The translations under genes were made by a program, and so were the position numbers. The notes beneath the pieces were generated by a model. That model did no database searches. It worked only from the letters and a program-made list of their open reading frames with translations, and had not been told where the DNA came from. A stretch of 64,000 nucleotides of DNA from Phallusia mammillata (taxonomy: Eukaryota; Chordata; Ascidiacea; Phlebobranchia; Ascidiidae): NCBI GenBank assembly GCA_003260075.1, contig QLIY01000500.1:52645-116644 (forward strand), in the 5' to 3' direction. The first letter of the stretch is position 1. Each line of letters starts with the position of its first letter. Positions 47,550 through 58,200 of this stretch are shown here, one piece after another.

Positions 47550-49196
47550 TCAAGCCGCCTGTTTTTCTTCAAGCGAAGCTGCTTGAATTTTGTCCAGAAT
47601 AACGCGAAAAGCTTCCACAGACGCTTTAGAAGCATCCACACCGCATCCTCCTGTCCACTTGACCGCTAAATCCCAAACCTTTTCGAAGGTCTCGTCAGAC
47701 ATATTCACTCCAATGCCCTCAAATATTTTCTTCACCTCATCATGGGATCTTGGTTCAAAAAAATCCCGCTCAAAAACGCCATGTTTTGTGTAAATTGACG
47801 GGTTGACCAGGCCATACGCGTCATACTCCTCACCGTAATTTGTTCGATCGCTGATACGTCGGATACGAGGAGCGGGAACGTCCGATCTGACGGTCGGAAC
47901 GCCATATGCTCGTTGTTCGTTTAATTTTGCACCACCGACGACTGCGTCGATCGCTGATGATGACGTAATGTGGTTGGTCATTGCTTTATCAATTTGCTTA
48001 CATAGACGCGTGACGTCATCAGCTAGTTCTCCGTCGCCCGGGCCGTTTGTCAGCGGTGAAAACTTATCTTTCCAGTTCAAAAAGTTGACGAATTTTACGT
48101 AATCTAACTTGCATTCTTCAGATTCTGTTCCATCCTCTTGTACAGTGCAGTAGTGCATGAGGGACGCTAGTAGATCATTGTCAATGGGAAGATTAAACTT
48201 CCAGCATGCGTCGCGAACCTTTTGTGCGTCGAGGTAACCCTTGCCGTCGGTGTCATAGTGCTTAAATGCTGACTTCAAATCACTAAAGTTATGATAGTTT
48301 GCCTTCTTTAGCTGCTGCCTGACTGTTGAAAGAACGCCTCGTTTTCGATCCTTGCCCAACAGATAATTACGAGGCGATCTCATATGCAGTAAATCGCCAA
48401 CACCGTACTTGTCTGGTCGCACAATAACGCCGTAAGTATGTCCAGGGCCTGTCTTTAGGGTGTCTGCAATTGGGTCGTGTGGCTTGCCAAGTTGTGGCTG
48501 AGTGCGCTCCCGGAAATCGTCAAGACGTTTTGCCACGATGAGATTTGTTTTCTCAACCGGGGTTTTGTGCATCCAACGCAGAGTTTCAGCCATGTTTCTA
48601 CCGTCGTTGTAATGTGGCGTTTCCACACCAAAACGGGTTGTCTTGGGGTTGGTACTGCCCCAATCGTATTTCCTATCGTACATTTCGCCCACATCGTAAT
48701 CTCGATGAGTCACAACGTACAGATCATGTCCAGCTTTAGTCTCATCTTCGATCTGTTTTCTGGTCTTATTGGGATTGACAATTTTTCCAGCCTCAATATC
48801 CAAGATTGTAGGAATGCCATATGGCTGTGTGTTATCTGATCTACTATCTTGAATTCGATGCTGAGGTAGCCGGGCTAACCTAAATTTTCCCAAAGGGGAA
48901 CACTTACTGGCATAGAGATGCTCCTTTTTGTCTAGCAGTCTTTGCTGAAACAAAGTTTTAGGAGTTGGATTTATAAGCTCTCCAGCAATTATTGAAGGCT
49001 GCGTGCTCATTCCATGTGTTATTTTGTGCACTATGCTATCCACGCCCAAGTGAGATGGAGATTTCTTAGCTTCAGTATCTTCCAAGTCACTACCATTGCA
49101 GGTTGGTTGTAGACATTCCTTGGCAGTTCCACCTTGGTTGAATAGTTTCCCTGCAACACCTTTGCCTACAGACTTAGAAGACTCGGATAGGATCAT
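47550..49196 (-). CDS. EFHB: EF-hand domain family member B (ciliary, CFAP21)
   Basis: A single uninterrupted exon of 548 residues. The start is the first in-frame ATG (49194-49196); the frame stays open a little further upstream without another ATG. Features: GMSTQPSIIAGELINPTPKT near the N-terminus, a DM10-free conserved region with THRDYDVGEMYDRKYDW, then an EF-hand-like pair (FKHYDTDGKGYLDAQKVRDA with Asp-Asp-Gly-Tyr loop) and the TKHGVFERDFFEPRS region typical of EFHB. Family members are doublet-microtubule inner proteins of motile cilia and have been linked to calcium entry. Lack of introns contrasts with its neighbours and could hint at retroposition, though no poly-A tail is seen. A minus-strand AATAAA is at 47518-47523, 27 bp past the stop. 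Confidence 0.93.
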   Translation of the reverse strand: MILSESSKSVGKGVAGKLFNQGGTAKECLQPTCNGSDLEDTEAKKSPSHLGVDSIVHKITHGMSTQPSIIAGELINPTPKTLFQQRLLDKKEHLYASKCSPLGKFRLARLPQHRIQDSRSDNTQPYGIPTILDIEAGKIVNPNKTRKQIEDETKAGHDLYVVTHRDYDVGEMYDRKYDWGSTNPKTTRFGVETPHYNDGRNMAETLRWMHKTPVEKTNLIVAKRLDDFRERTQPQLGKPHDPIADTLKTGPGHTYGVIVRPDKYGVGDLLHMRSPRNYLLGKDRKRGVLSTVRQQLKKANYHNFSDLKSAFKHYDTDGKGYLDAQKVRDACWKFNLPIDNDLLASLMHYCTVQEDGTESEECKLDYVKFVNFLNWKDKFSPLTNGPGDGELADDVTRLCKQIDKAMTNHITSSSAIDAVVGGAKLNEQRAYGVPTVRSDVPAPRIRRISDRTNYGEEYDAYGLVNPSIYTKHGVFERDFFEPRSHDEVKKIFEGIGVNMSDETFEKVWDLAVKWTGGCGVDASKASVEAFRVILDKIQAASLEEKQAA

Positions 49197-49421
49197 ATTT
49201 TTACTGACACCACGGGCAGAAAAACACAGCAATCAGCGCCACACCAATATTGCTTAAAATAAGTTTATGATTAAGGACAAATTTGTTGTGCTTTCTGCTT
49301 TGGCTGCTATGTTACAACTGTACGTCACAAAGCACTTTGTTAAAACAATTCATCACAGAAAACAATTATTAGTATTTAGTAAACGCACAACAAATTGCGA
49401 AAAAAAAATCCAAATTTAAGT

Positions 49422-50424
49422 TCAAAGTTCATTTTCGCCAGCTTCCTCCACCTTGTAAAACGTGTGGATTGCTTGCATCATGGCTCTTGCCACTGCAAAT
49501 AAAGAAAGGGTTAAAATGTAAAAGAGAGGGCACCCGGATTTGAACCAGGGACCTCTCGATCTGCAGTCGAATGCTCTACCACTGAGCTATACCCCCGCGC
49601 CAATTGTCGTCGCACAACTGACTACTTATTCTTCGAGACTGCGTGACGTAATGTCTGGTATACGTGGCGAAATCTATTGTTCAGTTTCAATCTACTGAAA
49701 TGTCGTTTAACTACAAGGAGTATTTAAAAATAGTCACAGTGCGGATATTTTCATAACGCAGCTTCTTCTGTCATGAATATATTAATCGGAAATACAAGAA
49801 AACTTTCTTGCAAGCTGCTTTTGAAAATGAATGCAAAGCTACACTTAAAAACCACGTCAGGTTTTCACTCGTATTTTGTGGCGAAAACTTACAGGAATTT
49901 GCCTCCGGATAATAATACTGGAATGGTTCCTTGGCAGATACAGTTGGGTTTTTTATTTGGTCTTGAACAACTCCATCAGGTCCTGGAAAAACTTATGGTT
50001 CTTTAAGGTAATTTGCAACAATACACCCTGTTAACATTACTAAAGAAGAATCTGACTATTTAAATTACAAGTGCGCCTTCAAGTTTGCAACATAAACAAC
50101 CAATAACAACGTCACAGTTATGAACTTTGTCTGGTGTTTATGACGTAATTATAGACAGCTTGACATTCTATGGCAAATATGCGATCGTTTGTTTTGTAAG
50201 CCAGAAGTCAGAACTGTAGAGATCTGGCGACTAGCGAAAAGAAAGATGGACTTTTGCTGCAAACGGTAAGTTGCAAAGGTATTTGCTAACAGTAAGTGCG
50301 TTTTTTTGTACCCTACCCTACCCATGAACAAAATCCTTGGGTAGTACACTCCATCCGGCTTAAATTTTTCATCAAGTGGCTCCTCTTCGTCCATCAGATT
50401 AACCATTTCAAACAGTGGGGCCAT
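49422..50424 (-). CDS. Unrecognised 57-residue protein, two exons
   Basis: Exon 1 starts after a TGTGACAG acceptor at 50437, has ATG at 50422-50424 and a GTAGGG donor after 50322; exon 2 is 49492-49422 with acceptor TTTGCAG and a TGA stop. They join in phase 1 to 57 residues: acidic N-terminal half (MDEEEPLDEKFKPDG), a hydrophobic-aromatic middle (VYYPRILFMVARAMM) and an acidic end. I do not recognise the family. The intron contains a tRNA-Cys gene on the same strand. The ATG could be internal if a further coding exon lies upstream. Consistent phase and good splice sites are the only support. Confidence 0.5.
49525..49596 (-). tRNA. tRNA-Cys (anticodon GCA)
   Basis: A complete 72-nt cloverleaf without CCA: acceptor GGGGGTA pairs with TGCCCTC (one G-T), box A TAGCTCAGTGGT, anticodon loop CTGCAGA giving GCA, box B GGTTCAAATCC, discriminator T. 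It is followed by C then TTTT, a Pol III terminator. It lies inside the intron of the small minus-strand gene, 33 bp before its second exon. Confidence 0.97.
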
Positions 50425-50793
50425 TTTTGCAATATATCTGTCACACAAAACAGAAGCGTTTTACTCTATAAACCAGTGTACGTCAACTTTAGGTGGTATA
50501 GCTGCATACTTGTTCGCAAAGCTATCGGAAAACATGTCGTATATTCGTGTAAGGTTGGTATAAATAAAGATGCAATTTCTGTTTCATCAAACTCATACGT
50601 TTTGAGGCACTGCGCCAATAGTTGTTTTTGCTTTAAGTTATACTTGTTAAAAAAGCATGCAATGTAATTGTCTTAACACGGGTTTTTAAACTGGTGTATA
50701 TATTTTTAAACTAAATAAATCACTTCTGCTCACGGTGAATCTCGAAACGAGGGCATAAGTTCCCGACAGGCCTTGCACCACCTTTGATGAAAA

Positions 50794-50843
50794 ATGAGCA
50801 TGATTGGTTTCCTCGTTTTGGCACTATCTTCACACGCTTGTTT
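50794..50843 (+). CDS. Possible orphan first exon encoding a signal peptide
   Basis: ATG at 50794 starts MSMIGFLVLALSSHAC, a typical cleavable leader, followed by a strong GTAAGT donor at 50844 (phase 2). No downstream exon is found; a 99-base C run begins 94 bp later, so the rest of the gene may be missing at an assembly junction. It could also be chance. Confidence 0.3.
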
Positions 50844-50935
50844 GTAAGTTAACCACTTTATGTGTGCTCCAAAACCTGAGCAACAACAATTGTTACTGAT
50901 ATAACATTTTACTATATTTCGATGTACTAATACAG

Positions 50936-51035
<100 letters not shown>

Positions 51036-52067
51036 AGACTGATTTAAGTGTGTGCTGAATTTGTCAGCTAATTAATGTAATTTTACTATATTTGTTTGAT
51101 TTAAAATTTCACTGTTTCAACAACTATGACGACATGCGATATTAAACATCGCAAACATTCACAGGCTAATTATGTTACTACCAGTTTTTATCTGTATTTA
51201 CAAAGTACTGACTGGTCTTAAGCTTTCTTACCTCTGTGTAATTCAGCAGATGGGGGAGGTGGGCTGCTTGTGGATGCCTGACACAAAACTGTCAAAAATA
51301 CTAACACAAACCAACTTTGCCGCATTTTACCTCACAATTGACAATGTTATCTCCAAAAATAGGTCAAAATATATGTCAATATCAAAACAAGCGAGTTACA
51401 TAAGATTAGCAGACTTCCCTAACTTCGCTTTTGGCTACGTAGCCCACGCGTTATGCCACTTTTACTAAAATCGATTTCAAAACCCTCTTGACCGGAGGGT
51501 CGCACTCAAACCAGTTCGGTTTGAAGAATCAGGCAATACATTATACTTTCCGCACTGGTATAACACGACATACACAAGTTGCATCCATATTTTTACCGTG
51601 GGACAAATCGTACCGAAATTCAGCCAGGTCCATAATTAGGGTAGAGCTACTAACACCATACGTTTCTCCTGATCCAAAAGTGCTTAATTTTCGACAGGTG
51701 GCGCAAAGAGCACTTTTTTCATTTAAAACGGTATATCTCAAAAAATGCTAACGGTTAGGGCTATTAGGGTTGGGGTAAGGTATTAGCACTTAAAATTCAA
51801 TAAAACTAACCCAAAAAATTAGTTACTAATGTAAAAATTTTATGTAAATATTTCCCAGCCCAACCCATTTATAGCCGCTAAATAAATAATTCAGCTCTTT
51901 ACGCCACCTATCGAAAATTAAGCACTTTTGGATCAGGAGAAACGTATGGTGTTAGTAGCTCTACTGCTCTACCCATAATTAGTTTGCCGCCATTTTGTTT
52001 CGCGCATTGCTTTCACTTTTCTTAAACAGTAACCCTTTTCGTAAAAGAAGCATTTAACGAAACAACA
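51036..52067. other. Gene-poor stretch with an inverted-repeat element
   Basis: No coding exon is recognisable. ORFs at 51172-51468 and 51488-51751 lack family features, the second lying in the left arm of the inverted-repeat element at 51631-51982. Confidence 0.55.
51631..51982. mobile_element. MITE with ~75-bp terminal inverted repeats
   Basis: The left arm (51631-51706, starting ATAATTAGGGTAGAGC, containing ATACGTTTCTCCTGATCC) is mirrored at 51902-51982, almost base for base apart from a small insertion near the outer end (CTCTACTG). The central ~195 bp are AT-rich and non-coding. The ends do not identify a superfamily. Confidence 0.75.
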
Positions 52068-52075
52068 CTTCAAAC

Positions 52076-52596
52076 CAGGGAGTCGAACCGGAACTGAACC
52101 CGAACCCGCGAACCGGTTTGAGCGGTCAATTTCATTAAACCCGAACCGAACCCGAACCGCTAAAGACGATTTTCTAAAAACCCAAACCGGAGTTGAACCC
52201 TTTTTTTGTTTGGCGCTGGACCCGAACCGGAACTGAACCAGAAAACAATGCAGTCCGTTTTATATTTTGTGATTTTTTTTCAAAACAGCGCACTGAAAAA
52301 CACGTTAGATAACACTTATAGGGCGTGTCAAAAATAACAGTGCACGGTCAAAATTATTTTGGAGTTTGATAAGGCCAAGTAGATGATGGGTAGAATTAAA
52401 TCGAAACGAATGAAAATTTGAACCGGTTCACAAACCGCAAACCGGTTTGGACCGGATAATTTGCCCAAACCGGAACAAAACCCGAACCCGAAAATGAACA
52501 TTTTTGAAAACCTGAACCGAACCCGAACCCTTAAAAACAAAACGAAGTGAACCCGAACCGAACCTGAACCCATATGACAAGCGGTTCGACTCCCTG
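52076..52596. mobile_element. Non-autonomous hAT element with perfect 8-bp target duplication
   Basis: The termini CAGGGAGTCGAACCG and CGGTTCGACTCCCTG are a perfect 15-bp inverted repeat, and CTTCAAAC occurs directly on both sides (52068-52075 and 52597-52604). The 521-bp interior is made largely of degenerate GAACCC/GAACCG units in both flanks around an AT-rich centre; there is no transposase. The minus-strand ORF at 52328-52573 is a product of these units. Confidence 0.95.
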
Positions 52597-52604
52597 CTTC
52601 AAAC

Positions 52605-53710
52605 TGCTAAACTGTTTGCCAAGATTTATCTTTCGATGTACAAAAAATATAAAATATGACTACATTATCATAAGACTTCTTATCGGAAAATATACATAAA
52701 CAAACGTTTGTTTAATCTTTTAAAACAAAAAACGGTTTCCAAAAAACGTAAATGTCGAACTCTTTCTAGCAATAACAACCACACGTTCTCATGCAGAAAA
52801 CCGATACAATTCAGATGAAGTATGACACAATCTGTTGGACTCATTATAGCAAACATTAAAGCCTAAACTTAAAATACAAAAAGGGCATAGAATGAGGTAA
52901 AATATATGCAAAATTCACACAAAAGATGAAACTAACAATCTTTTGTCTGTAAAACAATGACTACAAACATTTGTTTTCAAGAAAACCTTTTGAGGCACGT
53001 CCTGCAAACGGAGGTTTTATTACAGCTCATTACTACGTAGCAAGACAAACAAGTCGCTAGGCAACCACACACTCGCTTTTCCAACTTCTGATGTGTACAC
53101 AGCTCCTCTAGCAGTTAACTTTCAATTTGGGACATTTCCACCCCGCAACATTTCACTTTGCGGTCACGTTTTCATGCTTTGTGACGGTGATGGGATAAAA
53201 TGTGCGATATTGGCCAGTGTTCCAGACTGTACACAAAAAACAAAACAAAAGTACATTTATTTTTTTAAACTTAAGTTTGATGAGCATCTAAATTCTAAAA
53301 CAGTGCTTTCCCAATCTATAAATAAGCTTGTGTCGTTTTTGACCATTCAAGTTAATAAAGCTTTATGTAGCATCACAAGAATATAAAAAAAACATCGATA
53401 GAGTAGAATAGACTTTACATTGAAAGTACTTTCAAAACCGTAAAAGAGCCTTTTGTACAATTTTCTAACTGGCACAAATAGTTGCGCGGACGTTTTTTCG
53501 ACAGAAATGGAAAACATTAAGAAAGGTTCTACCAAAAAGAAAAATTAATTTTGCATAATACCAATTGTTTGTTTGTTTGTTTTTCAAAAAAAAACACCAA
53601 TCACACATACTTAGCAGGCGACAAAGGTTAGGTTAATTCGTCTTAACTATAAAGTTGCAAGCAACTGATTTGGCCCACAGGCTGAAATTTTCCCTATTTC
53701 AATGACCATC
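52605..53710. other. Intergenic region and probable HMGXB4 3' UTR
   Basis: AT-rich; no exon, RNA gene or repeat with clear ends. ORFs at 53093-53386 and 53347-53535 have no family resemblance. Confidence 0.55.
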
Positions 53711-55198
53711 TTAATTGGATAATTCAAACAGTAATTTACTCAGCATATAACTTACAAGTGTAGCTTCCGGTATAGAACCTTGCAGTTCCGGTATTTGATT
53801 GGTAAGAGACATAAGAGGAGCTAACGCACACAAAAGACTGTCCAGCATGGTAGGAATCACTCCACCCATTGGACTACCGTTGCCCGCGTTGCGAACTTTC
53901 CGACCTAAAAACACAATAACTTGACATTAAGTTTCGGAGATTATGTTTTTTCAGAACATTTCAAGGTGGAATAGCGCATTTGTATTGAACGGAGTTGACA
54001 ATAAATATAAAAAATCCAATGGCATGTATTTGTAGAATTCAAGTGTGAACGCATGCGTCGGCATTACCAAGCCACGCAAAAACAATACGTAAGTTGGACA
54101 AAATAAACACATTGCAACATTGATTGCCATCACCCCCAGTTGGTAGTGGGCTACCGTATAGCATAACAACGCAATGCTCAACACAGAATCAGCGCCTTGA
54201 TGACTGAAGTTACTTAGATTTACCGAACATTGAAGGAAGATCAGCAAAGATTTAGTTTTCTGACCACGGCGTATCACAAAGGTCGTTTTTTGCTCGGTGC
54301 TCAACAAAGCGTTAAAAGTTTTGCTTAACTAGATGCTAATAAACACTGTGTATTGACATGCAAATGGGGGGGGGGATGCTCGGTGCTCAACAAAGCGTTT
54401 TGCTTAACTAGATGCTAATAAACACTGTGTATTGACATGCAAATCTTTTTCTGAGATAAGGAGCAAGCACACTTTACCGTATTTTCCCGCTGCGAACATA
54501 ACTCTCAGCATATATTTAGCGAGCATACTAAAGGTGTCTAACCAAAGAAGCATAAAGTCAAACATAACAAGTATCATTTTTTTCTTTGTTACGCGGTTTA
54601 GAGATCAAAATTTACTACTTTCAATTTACAGCACTGTATTTATGTTTGTACCAGCAAATATACCCACTTGAGGTTAAGTTTTTCAGTTTACTGCATATCA
54701 TAATGACACAAGCGCATAGAAAAGTAACATAAACCTTAACTTACCGATAGCCAAGAGAGATTCGCCTAACAGATGAAAATGTGCAGCAGCATCTATTGGT
54801 TCGATACTGGGAGGTGATAACTTGCTTAATTCCCGCCTCATAGTCTCTTCAGGGTTGCGATGAGGTGGGTATGGCGACAGGGGGTAATCCTTGATCTGAG
54901 TTATGCGTGGTGCCGCCACTGTAATATATTTGAAATGTTATGCGATGTGATGTAACTGGTTTACAACCACTAAAACGGTTAAGAAAATAAAACACTGGGT
55001 TTATTAAAATACGCATTTCACTTTGAATTGTTTGTTTGCTAAATCACTGAGTATTGATTCTGTTATTAAAATAGATTCAGTTTTACCATCACGATTTGAT
55101 TAAAACCTGTTTGTTGAATTTGGTCACAATGGAAGACTATATTATCCCGTTTTCATGGCCGTTGGTCCGATCGGACTTTTAAAAGTCCGATCGGACCT

Positions 55199-55289
<91 letters not shown>

Positions 55290-58200
55290 ACGGGATATAT
55301 GTTTCTGCAAACAATACACTGATTTAACAAGTTCGAAACATTTGACAACACTCTTAAAAACATTTTGTGCGCTTAAAACGAGTAGAAGTAACGTCGTTTT
55401 GTTCACAGCTAATGCCAGTATTACATTGAAAAATGATAAACAGATACAATTACATATTTTTCACACCTTGTCTTTTCCTCGGCCCAGTTTCAATCATCTT
55501 GCTTCCCTGTTTTCTCTTGCGTGGCGCGGATTGCATTTTCTCAAGTTGATTTGCCATCTTTACACTTCGGTATTTCCACATCTGAAAAAAAACAAAGTTC
55601 CAACTTTTCCTCGGCCCATGACGCCACCAACACAGCTTTGTGACGTCACACACCTGTTTCTCTTTGTCCGGTATTCGTTTCCAGAGATCCCCCAATTTCT
55701 TGCTGACGTCACCAAACTGAAGTCCTGGATATTGCGTGGCAACTTGCTTTCGCATTTTGCTCGACCAAAGCATGTAACCACTTGCTTTTCGTTGTTTCTG
55801 CACAATATTAAGTCCTAAAACACTAGTAAATGTTGTACTTCAAACATAGCAAATATTTCGCGACACACTTGAAAATCTCTAAGAGCGCAATAGTGTTCCG
55901 CGAAACATAGTTTGAGAATCGCTGGTGTAGTAATTCGAGTGAGAGTTCAAACTATAAAGTACTATGCCAGCGTCAGAAAAATATTTTAAATTGTCAGAAT
56001 GGCAAAAAAATTCAACACAATGTTTGTTTTAAGTTTTTAGGTAGCAGGACTTTGAGGCCTACTTTTGTGGGTCGCACCATAAAGTATTTGCAGCCCCCTG
56101 GTTTACTGTACACAGGAATAGGATATTGGAAAACTAGTTTTGCCAACATGCAGTAAAAAACAACTGCACCAGAACAACTTGTGAAGATAGTATACCTTGT
56201 CCTTGTCTTCTTGTTTGATGTACTGTCTCTTCTTGGCAGCAGAAAGACGCTTCTTCTTAAACTGTGCTGAATTTACTGATTTGGCCATTTTTCTGGCATG
56301 ATTTGCTTTACGAGCAAGACTTTCTTCAGCAGTTATTTCTATAAACAACAAAATGCTTACACTGCTGTACACTGTTCAGTTTGATTTCTCAATGTTCTGT
56401 CAAGTAGGCAGACTTAAAGTTTGACTGCATTCTGCAGCTGTTACGGGTTGAAAAACTTTGCCGAGGAAAGCTAGTTTATGCCAGTTTTTTTTTTTTTTTT
56501 GTTGTAATCCAAACCTCCATCCCCATTAAGCCTTAAATACCAGGATTTCTGGATCGGATTTTCAGAGGGAAAACTTTACCACTTTTTATGACTGATAAAA
56601 GTTTTTTTTTACTTTTTAGTTGCGAGTTAGTTGTTGAATCACCCTGATAAAGTTGTATACTTTTGGCACAAATATAAAACCTAACCAGTTTCCAATATTA
56701 AAGCGAAAAAAAGTGATGGTACTTTAATCAATCATTATTTAAAGCAAAGTTTTTCTGTCCAGGTGTCTTTATTTTTACCCTGTGTGAAGCAAAATTTTAA
56801 ATGAAGGACACAACTTTTATGCAAACAATTTTTTGAAATATATTTAATTTTTTTGGAGGGAAACAGCAGGAAGTTATCAGTATTTGACAGCAAGCAACAT
56901 TAGTGAGCGATGACCACCTTAAAAACATAAAATTTGACTAATTTTACTTCAATATTTCCTACTCAGTACTCAAATCAATAAATATGAAGACCAATTTTAA
57001 TAAAAACAAGAATTATTTAACAAGATTATAACTCACCTTCAACTTCAGGCAGTGGTGACTCTGGGACATCATCATCAAAATTATCTTCCTCATCAGCAGC
57101 AATGTCCTCCCATGATACAACTTCCCCCTCATCCACACCCACAATCTCCTCCTCCACAACTTCATTACCCACCACCTGCTCTTCTGCAACCTCTTCTTCC
57201 TGTAGTACTTCCTCCACTGCTGATGGTTCAGCATATGGCTTAAAAAATCAAAATTGTGCTAGAATTTTTATTGTATTTAAACTTTAACCTGTATGCAATT
57301 TACTGCTCTGTTACTCTTTAACTACGTTAAAAAATTTTAACAACAAAAACGTCAAAAAATGTACAAGATATTGTTTTATTTAACAATTGACACTTATGCC
57401 ATCACCAGCAAGTAAAAAAGCAGTAAATTTTTGAATTATCTGAATCTTTTTAACATCATATTTTTACATATATTACACAATATTTTTTTTTGTTTAGCAC
57501 AGTTGCAAGACTCTTTTTATGCATTTTTTTTATATGTTTGTTAATAAAGAACTTTTAGCACATAAGTTTATTACAATATTTTTTTGCCAAAGTTTGGTCT
57601 ATGAATAAAACTATTTTAAAGGAATTTAGGCAGAACCTGTATTTTAAATTAACGTACATGGTATATTTGCAGTTTGTTCAAATATTAACTACTTTTACTT
57701 ACTGATTGTTGGACATCAGTGCTATCATCATCATATGAAGGAACTGTAAATGAAATTCCAACATAAGCAGCATGATTCAAAATAACAATTCAAATAAAAA
57801 AATAACTTACCTTCTGCTGGAGCTGATTTTCTTCTTTTGTTTTTCTAAACCAAATAAAAAAACATGAAATTGAGGCATATGTACACCAACTATTGTACAA
57901 ATTACAAAGTGTTTTTCTTGTTTAGTTGAAGTACTAATGTTATTTTCAAATAGGCTTTACAGTGTTTACACAAATACCATACACCAAACTTAAATTATAT
58001 AGCTTCAGTAACAGCAAAATTTTACCTTTGATTTTAAATATTTACGACCAGTTTTGAGTTTTTGAGTGCCTCTGTCTGCTAAGTTTTTTATGACAAACTT
58101 CATTTTCAATCCACCATGCTTTGCTGCTGCAGCAACTCTTTTGTTTGACTGTTTTAAAAAAACAAAAAGGTGAGAGAAGATATTTATTTTGTTTCACGAT

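Noticed and set aside
49773-50006. Plus-strand ORF of 77 codons in the intron of the small minus-strand gene
   Set aside because: No family resemblance, no promoter or splice context; probably chance, though a small mitochondrial-type protein cannot be excluded.
55142-55406. ORFs encoding poly-proline across the G89 run
   Set aside because: They are translations of a homopolymer that is probably artificial.
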